Assembly: GCA_002749055.1 (NCBI GenBank)
Contig: PDTW01000028.1
Span: 1-48,827 of the forward strand
DNA: 48,827 nt
Source of the DNA: Candidatus Altimarinota bacterium
GTDB taxonomy: Bacteria > Patescibacteriota > Gracilibacteria > BD1-5 > UBA6164
Reading direction: 5' to 3'
The notes beneath the pieces were generated by a model. The model saw nothing but the letters and a program-made list of their open reading frames with translations. It had not been told where the DNA came from and ran no database searches. The position numbers were made by a program, and so were the translations under genes. Below are positions 30,787-40,658 of this stretch, in pieces (position 1 is the stretch's first letter; every line of letters starts with the position of its first letter).

Positions 30787-31821
30787 ATGTGACTACTTTG
30801 AAATTTGTTTAAAAATCAATGAATTGATATTATTAGATGGGAAAACCCTTCTAGTGAAACTTTAGTATGGAAATTTCCACAAAATTTGGATCAAATTGAA
30901 AATGATTCTAGTTTAATAGTTGATCCAGGTTTAGCTTCTATTTTTGTACATAATGGTAAAATAGAATCTATTCAAACTGAATCTGGTAAATGGAGTTTAG
31001 AAACTGATAATATACCTTTTATTTCAGCTTTGAAAAATATTATGAGTGGTTTTGAGACTCATGATAAGGCTCAAATTTATTTTGTGAAAATTAATGAATT
31101 AACAAATAATAAATGGTGAACTCCTAATTCTATAACTTATATTGATCCAATTTATGATTTTCCAGTTGAGTTAAGAGCTTTTGGTAATTTTACTTTCAAA
31201 GTTATTAATGTAGAAAATTTTTGGATTAATTATGTGGCAAATAAACAAGAAGTTTCAATTGATTCTATTAGAATGATGATTGTTGACAGATTAGTTGGAC
31301 AAATAGCCTCACTTTTTGCTAAGAAAAAGATAAGTTATAATGAAATAGATGCTCATACTTATGATATTTCTCAAGAATTAATGAAAGAAACAAAAGTAGA
31401 ATTTGAAAAACTTGGTTTAGAATTAACTGATTTTAGAATAGAAGATCTTAATTTTACTGAAAAAACAGAAGAATTTATTTCTAAAATTACTAGTAAATCT
31501 GCAGATGTTGCAGCTATAAAGAAAACAGGTGATATTGATAAACAATCAATGTCTAATTATTCTCAAATTGAACAGCTTGGCGCTATGAATAAAGCTGCTG
31601 AGGCTTGATGAAGTGCAGGTGATATGATGGGAGCTTGAGTATGAATGGCTATGTGAATGAATATGTGAAACCAAATGAATAATATGTCTAATCAAAATAA
31701 TTCTTCAAAAGAGAATTCGCTAGAAGAAAAATTAATTAAAATAAAATCTTTATTAGATAAATGATTAATCTCTAAAGAAGATTATGAAGCTCAGAAAGTA
31801 AAAATTTTATCTGAGATGTAA
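30787..31821 (+). CDS. SPFH / virion-core-like protein with C-terminal SHOCT domain (344 aa)
   Basis: MGLLGNLFKNQGIDIIRWEN then SSETLVWKFPQNLDQIENDS SLIVDPGLASIFVHNGKIES matches the YdjI-type SPFH family (often named virion core protein). The SPFH body ends in helices (GQIASLFAKKKISYNEIDAH ... ELMKETKVEFEKLGLELTDFRI), followed by a Gly/Met-rich linker (GAGVGMAMGMNMGNQMNNM) and a SHOCT oligomerisation motif near residues 309-338 (LEEKLIKIKSLLDKGLISKE). In Bacillus the relative is encoded with PspA-type membrane-stress genes. It probably scaffolds a membrane complex with the DUF350 and DUF4178 proteins. Confidence 0.85.
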
Positions 31822-31824
31822 TTG

Positions 31825-31863
31825 AAAAAGAAGTTAAATAAATTTTAACTTCTTATTTTTTTA
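31825..31863 (+). terminator. Intrinsic terminator after the SPFH gene
   Basis: AAAAAGAAGTTAAA, a short A/T loop, then TTTAACTTCTTATTTTTTT. It begins 3 bases after the SPFH stop and ends the DUF4178-DUF350-SPFH transcript. Confidence 0.75.
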
Positions 31864-31907
31864 ATAAAAAACTATGAAAAAGTATTTAATATTATAACTA
31901 CAAAATT

Positions 31908-32606
31908 ATGGAATTATTAAATATAGAATTTTTAAGACATTGAATTTTTTTGTGTGAGATTTGAAATACAAATTTATGACTATTATGAGTTAATTGTGAT
32001 TTTATATATGAAAAATTTTTATATTTATTACTTTCAATTTCATCAGTTGCAGATAATTCAATAATGGTAATAATTATATATATTATATTATTGTGATTAT
32101 ATATTTATATTCCATATAAATATATGACAAACAAAAAAGTAACTTATTTTTTTGTAATTTTATTTCTAATATCTCTATATTTTTTAAATATAAAGTACTT
32201 ACTTTTTGTTTTAATATTAGACACTATATTATACTTTTTATGATATATTTTTAGAAAAAATAATAATTTAACAAAATTATCAAATAAGCAACTTAGTTAT
32301 TATTTTATGTATGGAAAATTTATACCTATTTTAGGTTACTTTTATAGTTTAAGGATTTGACTTACAAATAAACTTACAGCAAAACAACTATTTTGATGAC
32401 TTATTGTTTCAAATATAAATTTACTTATTTGATTTATGTTTATTTTAGGATTTTTAGTTCAACTTAATTGGTTTTATCGTGTAGAATTTTTAAATGATGA
32501 ACTATGATGGCAAAATGAAAAATTATTATACACTGAAATATGAGCCTTTCTTATAGTATACATAATTTGAATATCATTATATTTTTTAAGGTATAGAAAA
32601 ATATAA
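31908..32606 (+). CDS. Polytopic membrane protein, possibly DedA-like (232 aa)
   Basis: About five hydrophobic segments. The stretch YGKFIPILGYFYSLRIG then LTNKLTAKQLFGGLIVSNIN LLIGFMFILGFLVQ resembles the GRFIPxxRxxxxxxAG ... F ... lGy pattern of DedA/SNARE-associated membrane proteins, flippases and transporters of the envelope. The N-terminal DedA motif is not clear, so this is tentative. It lies between the SPFH terminator and a convergent Bax-inhibitor-like gene. Confidence 0.5.
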
Positions 32607-32664
32607 TACTAAATTAAGACATTTCAAAAACTCAGAAAACATATTAGAGTATAAAATAAAACTT

Positions 32665-33381
32665 TTATTTTCTTGATTTTGAAAGTAATTTTAATATTTC
32701 TAAATATAGCCATACTAAAGTAATTAAAAGTCAAAAACTTGTATACCATTCCATATATTTTGGAGCTCTCATTTCTACTCAAGTTTCTATATTATCAAAA
32801 TCTAGTACTAAGTTTAAAGAAGCAATTGATACAACAAACAAAGAAAAAAGTATTCAAACCATTCAAGATTCATGTATCATAGGAACATTAAACCATCAAG
32901 TTAAACTTCAAACTATACTTATAATATAAATAAGTGCTATTGCTCAAGTTGAGGCAATTACTCAAGTTTTAAAATTCTCAGTAACTTTTATTAATTTTGA
33001 TTTATATAAAAATAACATGATAAGAAAAACTCAAAATGTTAAACTTACAGCTTGAATAACAATTCAAGGTAATTCTCTTTCATAAAATGCTGATATAACT
33101 CAGATAGCTAATCATTCTAAAACAGCATAAATAGGAGTTAAAAAAGGAGAGCTTTTTTTGAAAAAAATAATTATTAATGCTAATATAAAGGCGATTAAGA
33201 CTATTGGAAGTAAATAAGGAATAAACATATCTGCATGACTCCATACTCAAATAGCTGTTAAGATAAGTATTCAAACTAAAATTAGAGATTTATTTATAGC
33301 TCATTCTAGAGTCATTAAATCGTTACTATCTTCTGTCAGTGCTTCTTTAAACACTTCTTCTTTCATAAGTGGGTTTGCCAT
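32665..33381 (-). CDS. Bax inhibitor-1 / YccA-family membrane protein (238 aa)
   Basis: Seven hydrophobic segments, and a C-terminal signature PKYMEWYTSFGLLITLVWLY LEILKLLSK that is typical of the BaxI_1 branch of the BI-1 family; NLVLDFDNIETGVEMRAPKY carries the paired acidic residues of the pH/calcium-sensing site in related proteins. Family members are calcium leak channels or membrane-stress proteins. It is transcribed after speD (91-base gap) on the minus strand, adding to the membrane-stress flavour of this region. Confidence 0.88.
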
Positions 33382-33471
33382 GTTTTTTTATTAAAAAATC
33401 AAAATATTGTGAGTATTATATAATAAATTAACTTTTAATCAACATTTAATATTTTTCATTAAAATTTCTAT

Positions 33472-33828
33472 CTAAAAATTTCTATCTAAAAATGTTTCTT
33501 CTACTTCCTTAGGATTAAAAAAATTTTTTAATTCTTCATAAATTTTTTTGGCTTTTTGAGTATTATCTTTTCATAAGTTGCATACAAAAATATCCAAACT
33601 TACATATTTTTTTTCTGGCCAAGTATGAATAGAAATATGACTTTCTGCCAAAGCAAAAACTCAAGTTATTTCATTTTTATTAGAAAAAGTATGAAAGTAA
33701 TTTCAAAGTTCAGAAAGATTGTACTTTTTAATTAATCCTGAAACATAATTTCTTAATATATTTTCTGATAATTCTATATTATCAAAATTAACTCATTTAA
33801 AATCTGAGATTATATGTAATCAAATCAT
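33472..33828 (-). CDS. speD: S-adenosylmethionine decarboxylase proenzyme SpeD, class 1B type (118 aa)
   Basis: The cleavage/pyruvoyl motif is intact: AESHISIHTWPE, where the Ser of the ESH-x-S/T block becomes the pyruvoyl group, followed by YVSLDIFVCN with the proton-donor Cys. Length is normal for the short bacterial form. It makes decarboxylated AdoMet, the aminopropyl donor for the enzyme encoded divergently 71 bases away. The stop codon lies in a 14-base tandem repeat (AAATTTCTATCTAA, 33465-33492). No arginine or ornithine decarboxylase gene is visible in the window. Confidence 0.93.
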
Positions 33829-33899
33829 TTTTATTGCATTTATTAATATTTAACATAGTATATATACTAATAATTATTTATCCAGATTTTATAAAAAAT

Positions 33900-35384
33900 A
33901 TGCTTTTATTTTTTACTTTAATTATAGCCATTTGTGGTATTTTATACCAACTTTTGATTTGAACTATGAGTTCATATTTAATAGGTGATAGTGTAAGACA
34001 ATTTAGTTTTACTATTTGATTTTTTATGAGTGGTATGTGAATTTGAGCATATTTTACCCGTTTTTTAGAAAAAAATGCTTTATATAATTTTGTTAGAATT
34101 GAATTATTACTATCAATTATTTGAGCAAGTAGTGTAATAATACTTAAATTAGCTTATATTTATTTAAGTATGAATCACTTAAGTTTTCAATTTATATATT
34201 TTTTTCTAACTATATTTATTTGATCTTTAGTTTGAGTCGAAATTCCTATGATTGCGGCTCTTTATAAAGAATTAAAAATAAAAACAAAATCTGTTATAAG
34301 TGATATTTTTACTTTTGATTATATTTGATGACTTTTATCTGCTTTACTTTTTCCTTTAGTTTTATTGCCTTATTTATGATTATATAATATTTCAATTTTT
34401 GTATGAATGTTAAATTTAATGGTTTGATTTTTGTACTTAAATTATATAAGAACTAAAAAAATATATTTAACTAAATATTATTTTATAGTTTTAAGCATAT
34501 TTCTTTATTTTATTTTTCTTATATTTATTTCTTCTAAATTAGAAAACTTTTATTTAAAATTTTATTATAAAGAGCCAATTTTACAATCTTATCAAACTGA
34601 TTATCAAAATGTTGTTTTGACAAAAAGATGAAAAGACTTTAGGATGTATATAAATTGAAATATTCAATTTCTTAGTTTAGATGAAAACAGGTATCATGAA
34701 GCTTTAGTTGATTGGCCAATAAAATATTTAAAATGAAAAGAAAATCTAAATGTACTAGTTCTTTGATGAGGTGATTGATTAGCTGTCAGAAATTTATTAA
34801 ATTATAATAATGTTTCAAATATTACTTTGGTAGAGTTAGATCCTAAAATTATTGAAATAGCCAAAAATCAAAGAGATATGAAAGCTTTAAATAAAAATAG
34901 TTTAAATAACTCTAAAGTAAAAATTATAAATACTGATGCTTTCAAATATATTGTTGAAACTGAAGAAAAATTTGATTTTATAATTGCAGATTTTCCAGAT
35001 CCTAGAGATGTTCATACTTCAAAACTTTATAGTAAAGAGTTTTATATTTCTCTACATTGAGCTCTTGTAAAAGATTGAATTTTTGTAACTCAGTCATCAA
35101 ATGCTTTCTTTGCAACAAAAGCATTTTGGAGTATTGATAAAACTATAAATAATATATTTGGAAACTCAAAAGCATATCATAGGTATTTGCCCAGTTTCTG
35201 AGATTGGGGTTTTGTTTTAGCAAAAAAATGAAAACTTCAAGATTTGGATATATGCAATCAATTATGATGTGATAAATTTGATGAAGAATATTTATGAGAA
35301 AATAAAAATGTAAAAGAAAATACTTTAACAAAACCTGTGATAATTGATTATTATTTAGATTGATATTCAAAATATAATTTGTAA
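33900..35384 (+). CDS. speE: Membrane-fused SpeE-like aminopropyltransferase (494 aa)
   Basis: Residues 1-215 form about seven hydrophobic segments (MLLFFTLIIAICGILYQLLI at the start), typical of the long, membrane-fused SpeE group. The C-terminal half is a spermidine-synthase fold: QNVVLTKRGKDFRMYINGNI, NRYHEALVDWP, NVLVLGGGDGLAVRNLL (AdoMet-binding), ITLVELDPKIIEIAKN and IADFPDPRDVHTSKLYSKEF (catalytic Asp region). With SpeD it would transfer aminopropyl groups, though the acceptor in this group is unproven. Gly codons in VLGGGDG are mixed TGA and GGT. Confidence 0.88.
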
Positions 35385-35419
35385 AATAAAATTGCTATTA
35401 AACATAAACCTACAAAAAA

Positions 35420-36067
35420 ATGATAGAAATTTTTATACCTACAGAAATAAAATGATATTTAGAAGTTAATTGTTTTTCAAAGAAGTTAGAAAATATTTTA
35501 AAAAATACTTTCTTTTGAATTATTATAAAAGATTTTGAAAGTGCTTATTTTTTATGAAAATATATTTATTTAAAAAATTTTGATGAAGATTTAATTATAT
35601 TTTGTAATTGAGAATTTTGAAAAAATTATTTTTTAGATTTTGATTTTTCAAAATATAATATTTGATATTTATGAACTAAAATATTATCTGAAAATGATAT
35701 TTGAAATAATGTAAATGATATTGATAAAAAAATATTAAAAATAATTACAGATTTAAAATCTAACAAGCTTCTGACCAATTCGAAAAAAGATTTAATTATA
35801 AAAGAAATTAAAAATATATTTTTTGGTTTATCTTGAATTTCTTTTTTACTTGTATCTCTTAGAGAAAAATCTATTTCAAATATAGATGAATTATCACAAA
35901 TAAAATGAAAAATTGATTTAGAATCACAAGCAACCTTACTTAAAGAAACATCAAAAACAAAGATTTTAGAACTAGATTTATTTATAAAAAAACTAGATAA
36001 TAAATTAAACTTATTTATAAATACTATTAAGGAACATCTGAAAAACTCCACATCTAGAAAAAAATAA
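35420..36067 (+). CDS. Unknown protein whose C terminus is encoded by a MITE (215 aa)
   Basis: MIEIFIPTEIKGYLEVNCFS opens a soluble protein: a probable beta-rich domain (residues 1-95), then helices with coiled-coil character (residues 100-205, NIDELSQIKGKIDLESQATL). The frame enters the inverted-repeat element at 36030, and the last 13 codons, ending EHLKNSTSRKK, come from the element before its TAA. Lies between speE and a second DUF4178-type gene, in the place where other bacteria carry accessory genes such as DUF2617; I could not confirm that similarity. Function unknown. Confidence 0.65.
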
Positions 36068-36192
36068 TCTTTTTTGCTAATTTGTTATTAAAATTTTTTC
36101 CCTATGCAAAGGCATAAGTAAAAAATTTTGCAAAAAAATTATCTAAAAAATCTAAATTTTTATTCTTACGAAGGATTTTTTCAGAAGTCCCT
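36030..36192. mobile_element. MITE-like palindromic repeat, copy C (163 bp, most complete)
   Basis: Left end AGGAACATCTGAAAAACTCC (36030-36049) and right end GGATTTTTTCAGAAGTCCCT (36173-36192) match as inverted repeats at 17 of 20 positions. TTA stands immediately on both sides (36027-36029 and 36193-36195), a likely 3-bp target duplication. The interior includes CCCTATGCAAAGGCATAAG, a small secondary stem. Inverted relative to copy A (6102), which lacks part of the interior. Ends and TNA-type duplication recall IS5-like families; that is inference, and no IS5-type transposase is in the window. Confidence 0.85.
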
Positions 36193-36213
36193 TTAAATCA
36201 TTAATAAAATAAT

Positions 36214-36441
36214 ATGTTTAAATATAAAAAAGATAAATTTGGATATTGGATAAGCTCTGATAAAATAAATGGAGAATTTTGACCATTTTCTTGAGTGTTT
36301 GTTAAAAATAAATATTTATGAAATATAGATAAATCTAAAGTTGATGAACTTAAATATCCTTGATATAAATATAGTTTATGAATATGAAAGAGTAAATTAT
36401 TCATAATTTGACTAAATTGAATAGAAAATATTATTAATTAA
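36214..36441 (+). CDS. Unknown small protein (75 aa)
   Basis: MFKYKKDKFGYWISSDKING begins a glycine-, tyrosine- and lysine-rich small protein without membrane segment; eight TGA codons are read as Gly. It begins 21 bases after MITE copy C and ends 9 bases before the second DUF4178-type gene, so it is probably part of that operon. No family recognised. Confidence 0.5.
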
Positions 36442-36450
36442 TTTAAAAAA

Positions 36451-37038
36451 ATGAATTGTCCAAGTTGTTGAAGACCAATTAGTTTTGAGGAAAAATATAC
36501 AAAAATATTAGCTTGTGGTTATTGTAATTCTATTTTAGAGTTATGACGAAAAGAGCTTAATAAAATATGAGAGCAATCAGAATTTATTGAATTTCCAAGT
36601 ATTTTTAAAGTTTGAAAAAGTACAGAGTGGAAAAATAAAGAAATTTATGTAAAATGACAAATGCGTTATGAATATGATTGAGGTTTTTTTGATAGATTTT
36701 TTGTTTTAATAGATTGAAAAGAATTTTTGATAGAAGAAGATGATTGATTAAAAAAAGTTTTAGAATCTGGTAAATGGCAAAAATCAAGTGATACAATTTT
36801 AGATAAACCAGTTTGAGAAAATGTAGTTATTTGATGACAAGAAGTTTTTATTCAAGAAACTTGAATTTTTAAGTTAGTAAATATTAAATGATTTGTAAAT
36901 ACTGATTTAATAGTTTGAAAAGATTATGAATATTTGGACTGAATTGTTGAATGAAAAAAGATAATTATAGAAAAAGAACTTTGAAGCAATAGAATAAAAG
37001 TTTTATCAGAAGCAGATATTTTAGAAGACTGAAAATAA
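36451..37038 (+). CDS. Second DUF4178-type protein with N-terminal zinc ribbon (195 aa)
   Basis: MNCPSCGRPISFEEKYTKIL then ACGYCNS supplies two Cys pairs (CPSC, CGYC) for a zinc ribbon; the rest resembles one and a half DUF4178 units: VGKSTEWKNKEIYVKGQMRY, then EYDGGFFDRFFVLIDGKEFL IEEDDGLKK and the later VGENVVIGGQEVFIQETGI. Soluble, no membrane segment, in contrast to the DUF4178-type protein at 28896. It closes the SPFH-polyamine-type block and is followed by a terminator. Confidence 0.7.
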
Positions 37039-37048
37039 ATATTAATTC

Positions 37049-37088
37049 AAAAAATCTAGATTATAAAATCAAATCTAGACTTTTTTTT
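37049..37088 (+). terminator. Intrinsic terminator after the second DUF4178-type gene
   Basis: AAAAAATCTAGATT and AAATCTAGACTTTTTTTT form a stem with one mismatch, followed by eight T. It starts 11 bases after the stop codon. Confidence 0.75.
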
Positions 37089-37114
37089 GATTAAAAATCT
37101 AAAATTATTATAAT
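37087..37114 (+). promoter_or_regulatory. Putative promoter of the repeat-protein gene
   Basis: TTGATT (37087-37092) and TATAAT (37109-37114), 16-base spacer, 32 bases before the ATG at 37146 and directly after the preceding terminator. Confidence 0.45.
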
Positions 37115-37145
37115 AAAAATTATATTATTTATTAAATAAAAAGTT

Positions 37146-38918
37146 ATGAAAAGATTAATAATTATATTATTATCAACTTTTTTATTTCTTGGGAATGCTT
37201 CTGCAGAAGAAACTTGTAAGTTTGAAAAAGTTTGATGAAAATATAATCATATTGATAATATTAAGTATTCTTCTGATGGAGAAGATTTTACTTTTAGGGG
37301 AAGCGAAGGAAAAGAAGTTTTTGTAATAAAAAATGGGAAAGAAATTTTTAAAGGTTATGGTCGTATAAATAACTTTTGGTATTCAAAAGATTGAAAACAT
37401 TCTGCTTTTGTAATTTATAAAAGTTGAATACAAACAACAATAAGCGATGGTGAAAAAGTTTGAAAAAATTATCGCACGGTTTGAGATTTTCAATACTCAC
37501 CAGATAATAAAAGTTCTGCATTTAAAGTAAAAACTAAGGACGGAAAATCTTTTATAGTGAAAGATGGAAAGGAGATTTGAAAGGAATTTGACGAAATTTG
37601 AGGTTTTGAATACTCTCCTGATGGTAAAAGTTTTACTTTTATAGGAATAAAAGAGTGAAAAAATTTTAATAACAAATATTTTATAATCAAAGATGGCAAA
37701 GAAATTTGAAAAGAATATGATAAAGTTTTAGAGGTTGAATATTCACCAGATGGTAAAAGTGTTGCTTTCATAGCAGAAAAAGATGGTAAAGAGTTTTTAG
37801 TAAAAGATGGTAAAGTAATTTGAAATAAATATGATAGTATTTATAGTTTTAAATATTCTCCTAATGGTAAAAGTATAGCTTTTTGGTGAAAAGAAAATGG
37901 TGAAGAGTTTATAGTAAAAGATGGTAAAGAAACTAAATATGATTATATTTATAGTTTTGAGTACTCTCCTGATAGTAAAAGTTTAATTTTATTAGTAAAA
38001 GGAGATAAAGCATTTATAGTAAAGGATGAAAAAGTAATTTGAAATAAATATGATGATATTTATATTTCTAAACATTCTTCTGATGGTAAAAGCTTTGCTT
38101 TTGTAGCAGAAGAAAATTGAAAAAGGTTTCTAGTAAAAGATGAAAAAGAAATTTGAAAAGAGTTTGATTATATTTATGATTTTGAATATTCTCCCGATGG
38201 TAAAAGCTTTGCTTTTTTAGCAGAAGAAAATTGAAAAAAGTTTCTAGTAAAGGATGGAAAAGTGATTTGAGATAAATATGATTATGCCTATAATATAAAA
38301 TATTCTCCTGATGGTAAAAGCTTTGCTTTTTTGGCAAAGAAAGATTGAAAAAAATTTCTAGTAAAGGATGAAAAAGTGGTTTGAGATAAATATGATGATG
38401 TCTATAATTTTAAATATTCACTAGATAGTCAAAGTTTTGTTTTTATAGCAAAAAAAGATTGAAAAGTGTTTGTAGTAAAAGATGATAAAAAGATCTGAAA
38501 AGAGTATGATAATGTTTCAAGACTTGAATATTCATCAGATGGTCAAAGTTTTGCTTTTATAGCAGAAAAAGATTGAAAAGTGTTTGTAGTTAAAGCAACT
38601 TGCTTAAATAATCAAAAAACAATAAAAGAAAAAATCAATAATAAGGTAAAAAGTGATTTAAGTCTAAAATCAAAGAAAATACTAATGAAACAATTAATGA
38701 TTTCAAAGATAAAACTTAAAAAATCAAATTCTAAATATTTAAGTAATTTAAATAAAATAAACAAAGTAATTTCAAAATTAAAAAAAGAAAAATTAGAAAC
38801 TCTTTATTTAAGGATACAAAAAGTAAAATCAAAAAATCTTTGAAAGTATGAAGATATTGTGAATTATTTACAAGCAAAAGTAGGCTTAGAAATTTATAAA
38901 AGAGAAGCAAAACAATAG
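37146..38918 (+). CDS. Exported protein with about ten tandem propeller-like repeats (590 aa)
   Basis: Signal peptide at residues 1-20 (MKRLIIILLSTFLFLGNASA, cut before EET). Residues 30-480 consist of about ten repeats of 40-45 residues with the core YSPDGKSFAF ... GKKFLVKDGKVIG ... YDYIY, similar to WD40-like/PD40 beta-propeller blades. Later repeats are nearly identical at DNA level. Residues 485-590 form a Lys-rich helical tail. It should act in the periplasm or at the cell surface, probably as a binding scaffold; ligand unknown. Repeat identity suggests recent duplication and possible length variation between strains. Confidence 0.75.
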
Positions 38919-39009
38919 TTAAATTTACAAAAGTTTTTACAAAAATTTGACTTAAAAAGTTAAGTATATAATATAAAGAGTATATTTTATATATATTAAC
39001 TTAGTTTTA

Positions 39010-40554
39010 ATGATTTCACATGTTCATTCAATAACAGTAAATGGTTTAGAATCTACTGTAGTTGATATAGAAGTAGACATAAATAATTGACTTCCAGCTT
39101 TTACAATAGTTTGATTACCAGATCAATGAGTTCAGGAAAGTAAAGAAAGATTAAGATCAGCTATGAAATCAAGTTGAGCAAAGTTACCATTAACTAGAAT
39201 AACTGTAAATCTTGCTCCAGCAGATATAAAAAAGTCATGACCAAGTTTTGATTTATGAGTTGCTGTTTGAATACTTTTAAATGATAGATGGATTAATAAT
39301 GATGATTTAATAAAGGATTCTATTTTTCTTTGAGAATTATCTTTGGATTGAAATCTTAGAAAGGTATCTTGAGTTCTTCCAGCTACAATTTGAGCAAAAG
39401 AAAAATCTTATAAAAGAATATATGTCCCTAAGGAAAATGCTTTAGAGGCTTCAATAATACCATGAATAGATATTATAGCTATTAGTAATCTAAAAGAATT
39501 AATCTCTATTTTGAATAAAGAAAAAGAAATTGTAGTACAAGAAAAGTTAGATTTTAAAAAGTATTCTTTATCTTGAGAAAAGAATATTCAAGAAAAAAAT
39601 GATTTTAAATATATTATATGACAAGAACATTGAAAAAGGGCATTAGAAATAGCGGCTTCAGGTTGACATAATATAATTATGAACTGACCTCCTTGAAGTT
39701 GAAAAACGATGTTGGCAAAGGCTTTTTCTACTATACTTCCAGAATTAACAGTTGAAGAGTCAATTGAAATATCAAAAATCTATTCAATATCGTGATTATT
39801 AACAAATGACCAACCAATAATAAAAAAAAGACCCTTTAGAGTTGTTCATCATACATCAAGTTGAGTTAGTATTATTTGATGATGAAGAAATGCTAAACCT
39901 TGAGAAATAAGTTTAGCACATAAATGAGTTTTATTTTTAGATGAAATTTTAGAATTTCAAAAGTGAGTATTAGAAGTTTTAAGACAACCTTTAGAAGATT
40001 GAAATATAACAGTTACTAGGGTTAATGCTAGTTATGACTATCCAGCTCAATTTACTTTAGTGTGAGCTATGAATCCTTGTCCATGTTGATATTTAACTGA
40101 TCCAGATAAAGAGTGTCAATGTAAGCCTAACCAAATAAAGGCTTATTCATCAAGGCTTTCTTGACCACTGCTTGATAGAATTGATATATTTATTGAAGTA
40201 CCAAAGGTAAAAACAAATAAATTTAAGGTATGAGATGATTATGATTGACAAGAAACTTCTTCTCAAATTCAAAAAAGAGTTTCAAAGGCAAGAACTATTC
40301 AAATAAATAGATTTTCTTGAACAAATATTACATCTAATTCAGAAATGACTACGAAAGAAATTAATAAGTATTGTAAACTAGACGATGAAACAGATAAATT
40401 ATTAAAACAGGCAGTAAATACTATGAATTTATCAGCAAGAGCATATTATAGAATATTGAAATTAGCAAGAACTATAGCTGATTTAGATTGAGTATCTGAT
40501 ATAGAAACAAAACATATTTTAGAAGCTCTTAGTTTTAGAAAAAAAGAAGACTAA
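39010..40554 (+). CDS. comM: ComM / YifB-family Mg-chelatase-like AAA+ ATPase (514 aa)
   Basis: N-terminal Lon-like domain (MISHVHSITVNGLESTVVDI, PAFTIVGLPDQGVQESKERL, FDLGVAVGILL), then the AAA+ domain with Walker A GPPGSGKT near residue 226 (all three glycines are TGA), Walker B VLFLDEILEF, and the Cys cluster CPCGYLTDPDKECQC; the C-terminal helical domain ends ILEALSFRKKED. ComM is a branch-migration helicase needed for integrating transforming DNA. With pseudopilins and a prepilin peptidase in the same window it supports natural DNA uptake. Confidence 0.94.
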
Positions 40555-40658
40555 ATTAATAAAAATTTGTTTATAAAAAGTTTTGTTATTTTATATTTTT
40601 CTTTATACTAATTTTGGTTATAGAGAAAAATATAATTTTTATAAAATTTATAATAAAT

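Noticed and set aside
32610-32645. Possible further MITE end (ACATTTCAAAAACTC) after the DedA-like gene
   Set aside because: About 14 or 15 of 19 positions match the 20-bp end, no opposite end is nearby and the region is A/T-rich; too weak.
37490-38337. Minus-strand ORFs opposite the repeat protein
   Set aside because: They mirror the tandem repeats (AYHxENI-type pattern) and have no start context; shadows of the + strand gene.
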